Positions 37,311-40,790 of a DNA stretch of 40,790 nt are shown here, piece after piece. Under the pieces are notes generated by a model, which ran no database searches, had not been told where the DNA came from, and worked only from the letters and a program-made list of their open reading frames with translations. Every line of letters starts with the position of its first letter. The stretch's first letter is position 1. Source of the stretch: JACCVG01 sp034664165 (GTDB lineage: Bacteria > Actinomycetota > Thermoleophilia > Solirubrobacterales > Thermoleophilaceae); contig JAXDIE010000139.1 in NCBI GenBank assembly GCA_034664165.1, positions 1-40,790 on the forward strand, given 5' to 3'. Position numbers and translations under genes: made by a program.

Positions 37311-39163
37311 GGCGCCTCGAACACCGGCGACAGCGGGTTCAGCCGCTCGGCCTTGGCCAGAGCGGACCGCCCGGCAAGCTGGTCCCCGGTCTCAGTCTCC
37401 AGGCGTCCGAGCACGAGCCAGCCCTGCCACCCCAGCGGCTCGAGTTCGACGGCACGGTGCACTGCGAGCAGGGCGGCCACCAGCTCGCCGCGCCGCTCCT
37501 GGACGAGGCTCTCCTGCAGTGCCGCCGGCGCCGACCATGGCTCGAGCACCGTTGCGTACTGCGCCTGCCGGAGCGCCGCGGCTAGATCACCCGCGGCGGC
37601 GCTTGCCTGGCTGGCCTGGAGACTTGAAGCCGATGCCAGGGGCAGCGCCACGAGAACGAGCGCTGCGAGTGAGCCCAGGGCGGCGCATGCACGCCTGGGA
37701 GTGCTCGGCACACCCGTCGCCGGGCCGGGAGGCCCGAGCAGCACTGCAACCAGCAGCAGAAAGGCCGCCGCCAACGCGGGAACCTGCCACACCCAATCAA
37801 CACCGGACCAGAGCGCGAACACCATGGCTGCGCTCACCGCGGCGGCGGCCCGACTGCGGTCAGGGCCGGCGAGCGCCAACGTACGGCGGAGCGCCCCAAC
37901 CAACACGACGACGACGAACGCCAGCAGCAACAGCGCGCCGACCATGCCCAGTTCGCCGAAGGCTTGAAGGTAGGCCGAGTGTGCGGCGCGGACAAAGCTG
38001 TTGAAAGGCCGGGTGCGCAGCCACCATCCTTCGAAGGAGCCGGCGCCGTGTCCGATCAGCGGGCGCGAGGCTCCCTGGGAGATCGCCGCCTGCCAGAACT
38101 GGTAGCGGCCGTTTCCGCTCAGGGCCGTCAGGCGCGCGTCTGGCGCCGCGCCTTCGGCAAGCGAGAGATTCGGGTCCTTGAAGTGCTCCCAGGCGTCCAG
38201 CGCCTTGCTCGGCAGGCCGAATGCCAGGACGGCGATGAGGAGGATTGCTGCGGCCACGGCCACGAAGGCTCTGCCAGGGATCTGGGGAGATGGTGGCCTC
38301 CACCCTGAAAGGAGCCGTCTGGCCCACTCGTGGACCAGGACCGCCACGGCCGAGAGCAGGGCGCCGATCAACAGGAGGGTAAGGCCCGCGGCCTGGGCTC
38401 CGGCGGATTGCCCTCCGCCCATGAGCGCCGGCATGCCCAGCGCGACCACCACCATGGCGACACCGCTCGCCAGACCGATCACAAGTGCGGTCACCACCTT
38501 GGTGCGCTCTTGGGACAATCCAAGCAGGACCAGGACTGCCACGAACCCAAAGAGCACCCCCGCGCGGGAGACGGTCAAGCCGATCGTGAGCGTGACCGCC
38601 GGCAGGGCGGCGGTTGCCAAAACCCGTATCAGCCGCCGCTCCGAACCGCCGGCGTACACCGCCAGGAGGGGCAGAGCCATGACCCCGGCTGCGGCCAGAG
38701 CGTTCCAATACCCCAGCGGATAGCTCAGCCGCGCCGGGTCGCCCGGGCCCATCAACACCGCGCCCGCCGAAGCGGGGAACAGCGCGGGGAGAAGGCGCGA
38801 GGCCAGGCCCACCAGAGCGAGCAGGGTCAGTGCGCTGGTCACCGCGCCGATCACGGCTCGCAAGGCCCCTGCATCGCGCCGGAGCAGCAGCCCCAGGCAC
38901 AGCAGGCCTGCGTAGGTGACCGTCCGGCCGACCTCGACCATGGTCCCGGCAGCCGTGTCCGTCCAGATCACGGAGAGCAGGGTCCACGCCGCCAGCGCGA
39001 GCAACAAGCCGGTGGCAAGCAGGCCGGACCGGCCGATGCGGCCCAGGGGCAGCAGCCCCAGAAGCAGGCCCAGGCCGATCACCCACCACAGGACGACCCC
39101 GACAGGGCCGAATGCCGTTGGCGCGTACCCGCCGGCGTCGAGGCCGAGGTAGAGCACGGCCAC
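37307..39163 (-). CDS. O-antigen ligase / polymerase-like membrane protein (Wzy_C family)
   Basis: A membrane protein of about 618 residues with ten or more transmembrane segments. The Wzy_C block is GNGRYQFWQAAISQGASRPLIGHGAG, then AAHSAYLQAFGELGMVGALLLL; a soluble C-terminal TPR-like tail follows (LRQAQYATVLEPWSAPAALQ, AVELEPLGWQGWLVLGRLE). Such proteins join finished glycans to lipid or protein, or polymerise repeat units, outside the membrane. The start is uncertain: GTG 39163 leaves room for a divergent promoter, while in-frame GTG at 39286/39289 and ATG at 39301 would overlap the neighbour's start codon. Confidence 0.83.
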   Translation of the reverse strand: MAVLYLGLDAGGYAPTAFGPVGVVLWWVIGLGLLLGLLPLGRIGRSGLLATGLLLALAAWTLLSVIWTDTAAGTMVEVGRTVTYAGLLCLGLLLRRDAGALRAVIGAVTSALTLLALVGLASRLLPALFPASAGAVLMGPGDPARLSYPLGYWNALAAAGVMALPLLAVYAGGSERRLIRVLATAALPAVTLTIGLTVSRAGVLFGFVAVLVLLGLSQERTKVVTALVIGLASGVAMVVVALGMPALMGGGQSAGAQAAGLTLLLIGALLSAVAVLVHEWARRLLSGWRPPSPQIPGRAFVAVAAAILLIAVLAFGLPSKALDAWEHFKDPNLSLAEGAAPDARLTALSGNGRYQFWQAAISQGASRPLIGHGAGSFEGWWLRTRPFNSFVRAAHSAYLQAFGELGMVGALLLLAFVVVVLVGALRRTLALAGPDRSRAAAAVSAAMVFALWSGVDWVWQVPALAAAFLLLVAVLLGPPGPATGVPSTPRRACAALGSLAALVLVALPLASASSLQASQASAAAGDLAAALRQAQYATVLEPWSAPAALQESLVQERRGELVAALLAVHRAVELEPLGWQGWLVLGRLETETGDQLAGRSALAKAERLNPLSPVFEAP

Positions 39164-39266
39164 GAACGACGTCAGCCAGGGCCAGTCAGGGAATCGGTTG
39201 TGGGGGCTCAGGGCGATGTCATCTCGGAGGTGAGTGGTGCCGACAAGGTAGTTTCGCGGCTGACCG

Positions 39267-40658
39267 ATGTCCCGCTTCCTCTTCACCACCCTGCAGCACA
39301 TCGAGAGCGACTTCTACGGCCGGGTCGGCCGGGAGCTGTCCGAGCTGGGCCACGAGGTGGGCCACGTCACCTATTCGCGTCGCGCGGCCCAGACGCTGGA
39401 GCGCCGTGGGTTCAGAGCCTGGTGTCTCCCGGACGAGATGCGGCGCCTGGGTGACGGGCTCAACTGGACGGCGGAGGCCGAGCGGATAGCCGAGCAGTAC
39501 GACACCCCGACCTTCCGCGACATCTACCGGACCGACTTCGTGTGCGATAAAGCCCGTGAGGACTGGTGTGTGGAGCGAACCGTGCGCCATGTCATGGCCT
39601 TCGAGCGGATCTTCGACATCTGGGATCCGGAGGTCGTGGTCCCGGAGGTCGGCAACGAGACCATTCGCCGCGCAGCTCACCTCGTCGGCCTCCGGCACGG
39701 ATCTCCGGTCCTTTTCCTCTTCTACACGATCTTTCCCGACCCGCTGAGGCTGTACGTCGACACGATGGACGCCCCAATCGTCGAGCCCGACGCGGTGGTT
39801 GAGCTGAGCCCGGCCGAAAGGGCTTCGGTCGAGGAGTTCGCCTCATCCTTCATCGCCCGGAACAAGCCGATCCGCGACTACCGCCGGGCCATGCCGGGTC
39901 TGAGCCAGGGGCGCTCCCTGGCCCGCCATCTGGCGGTCAGCGTGCTCTACGACCGCGGCAACGAGTACCTCCGTCCGATCCAGTGGACCGCGGGCGCCAT
40001 TCGCGACGCGGTGCGCGCCCTCCGGGCGCGCACCCAGTACCAGAGCCCACGCAGCGGCCGGCCCTACGTCTACTTCCCGCTCCACATCGTTGACGACTAC
40101 AAGCTGAAAGCGGTGATCCCCCACTGCATCGATCAGCTCTCGATCGTCAAACAGGTGGCCCAGGCGCTCCCGCATGGATATGACCTCGTGGTCAAGGAGC
40201 ACCCGATGTCGGTCGGCCGCACCCCGATCCGCACCCTGCGCGAGCTGAATCGGATCGGAAACGTTCGACTCGTCGGGGCAAAAACGAGCTCCCACGAACT
40301 GATCCGGGAAGCCTGTGCCGTGACGGTGATCAGCTCGACGGTCGGTCTGGAGGCGCTGCTGCACGGCAAGCCGGTCCTGACGATCGGCAGGCCCTTCTAC
40401 TCCGGGTTCGGCGTGACCCGCGATCTCGACGGGCCCAGCGGCATCCGTGAGGCCGTGCCACGCCTCTTGAGGGATGAGCCAGATCGCGAGCGGATCCTCC
40501 GGTTCCTCCACGCGGCCCGCGGCCGGTGTCTGCCGGGAGCGCCGGTGCTGGTCGATCGCTCGGACCAGAACGCCCGCTCCCTGGCCCACTCACTCGGGCG
40601 CGCGGCAGAGGAACTGGGAACCACCCGCCGTGATCCTGCCGGGGTGGTGAGCCGATGA
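39267..40658 (+). CDS. Capsule-synthesis protein, KpsC/KpsS-like glycosyltransferase
   Basis: A 463-residue GT-B-type protein. It opens RFLFTTLQHIESDFYGRVGRELSELGHEV and has FPLHIVDDYKLKAV (about 273), VVKEHPMSVGR (about 310) and ISSTVGLEALLHGKPVLTIGRPFYSGFGVT (about 352). The K-E-H-P, S-S-T-V-G-x-E-A and G-x-P-F-Y blocks are those of the capsule-synthesis family whose KpsC and KpsS members add beta-Kdo from CMP-Kdo. The CMP-sugar synthetase 4.5 kb away makes use of a CMP-sugar donor plausible. It is followed by a methyltransferase gene overlapping by 4 bp (ATGA). Confidence 0.8.
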   Translation: MSRFLFTTLQHIESDFYGRVGRELSELGHEVGHVTYSRRAAQTLERRGFRAWCLPDEMRRLGDGLNWTAEAERIAEQYDTPTFRDIYRTDFVCDKAREDWCVERTVRHVMAFERIFDIWDPEVVVPEVGNETIRRAAHLVGLRHGSPVLFLFYTIFPDPLRLYVDTMDAPIVEPDAVVELSPAERASVEEFASSFIARNKPIRDYRRAMPGLSQGRSLARHLAVSVLYDRGNEYLRPIQWTAGAIRDAVRALRARTQYQSPRSGRPYVYFPLHIVDDYKLKAVIPHCIDQLSIVKQVAQALPHGYDLVVKEHPMSVGRTPIRTLRELNRIGNVRLVGAKTSSHELIREACAVTVISSTVGLEALLHGKPVLTIGRPFYSGFGVTRDLDGPSGIREAVPRLLRDEPDRERILRFLHAARGRCLPGAPVLVDRSDQNARSLAHSLGRAAEELGTTRRDPAGVVSR

Positions 40659-40790
40659 GCCCCGACGACGGGACATCCCTCGAGGACCTGGTTGACCGCT
40701 TCTCGGCGGCGGTATTCGCGCAGCAGCAGGTCGATGCCGCGCACTACGACCAGCAGTACTTCGCCTCCGACTGGCGTGAGGGCGACAACC
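40655..40790 (+). CDS. Probable class I SAM methyltransferase, N-terminal fragment
   Basis: The first 45 codons before the window ends. After a helix (LEDLVDRFSAAVFAQQQVDA) comes AHYDQQYFASDWREGDN. The Y/F-D-x-x-Y-F-x-x-x-W-R-x-G-x-N phrase is the usual opening of a group of SAM methyltransferases found in surface-glycan loci. The catalytic motifs lie beyond the window, so the assignment is tentative. The ATG overlaps the TGA of the KpsC/S-like gene. Confidence 0.5.
   Translation, partial: MSPDDGTSLEDLVDRFSAAVFAQQQVDAAHYDQQYFASDWREGDN

Noticed and set aside
39164..39301. Longer start for the O-antigen-ligase-like protein (39286, 39289 or 39301)
   Set aside because: These starts would overlap the first codons of the divergent KpsC/S-like gene and remove any promoter space. 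Kept as alternatives but not chosen.
1..40790. CRISPR arrays, insertion sequences, prophage or integrase genes
   Set aside because: No regularly spaced repeats, transposase, integrase or terminal inverted repeats were seen.

Overview
The window is high-GC DNA from an actinobacterium, most likely of the class Thermoleophilia (Solirubrobacter/Conexibacter-like). This is inferred from the NTF2/SnoaL-like proteins that start MSQ(E/A)N and end EA(V/M)G(L/V)SE, the CSLREA-type and FG-GAP secreted proteins, the Cys-rich C-terminal domain on the FG-GAP protein, frequent GTG/TTG starts, and many genes with a TANNNT -10 box only 6-11 nt before the start codon. No 16S or ribosomal gene is present, so the placement is indirect. 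Genes are tightly packed; no intergenic stretch exceeds about 125 bp. I see no insertion sequence, CRISPR array, complete tRNA or rRNA.

Left part (1-18.2 kb) is a mixed housekeeping and regulatory region: the 3' end of an acyl-CoA synthetase; a cupin gene divergent from a TetR regulator across a perfect palindromic operator; NTF2-like proteins; a small membrane protein; an I78-inhibitor-like secreted protein; an ECF42-type sigma factor with its DGPF/YCII partner and a candidate ECF42 promoter; a secreted protein of unknown family; a nitronate monooxygenase; a duplicated ferredoxin-like-fold protein; a second cupin; an FG-GAP secreted protein divergent from an EthR-like TetR regulator across a 37-bp palindrome; a WYL regulator divergent from a two-domain VOC protein; a CSLREA beta-helix protein; an acyl-CoA dehydrogenase; an FAD monooxygenase; and a small secreted protein.

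Right part (18.2-40.8 kb, continuing past the window) is a surface-polysaccharide locus. It holds an HldE/TagD-like nucleotidyltransferase, several GT-B type transferases (one a natural fusion of two families that also occur as separate genes nearby), a transketolase, two FkbM methyltransferases and other methyltransferases, a GT32 enzyme, an O-antigen-ligase-like protein and a KpsC/KpsS-like protein. An eight-gene minus-strand operon (36.9 to 28.9 kb) runs PtmA-like SDR, aldehyde dehydrogenase, CMP-sugar synthetase, HAD phosphatase, two clan-A glycoside hydrolases, Wzm-like ABC permease, zinc-ribbon protein. The model is cytoplasmic building of a CMP-activated acidic sugar, assembly of the glycan by the transferases, methyl decoration, export by an ABC transporter and extracytoplasmic trimming or ligation. 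The ABC ATPase and the NeuB/KdsA-type synthase expected for such a pathway are not in this window.

The most notable features of the glycan locus are the operon, the modular GT fusion, and three divergent gene pairs whose entire 24-29 bp intergenic regions contain overlapping back-to-back -10 boxes, suggesting bidirectional leaderless promoters.
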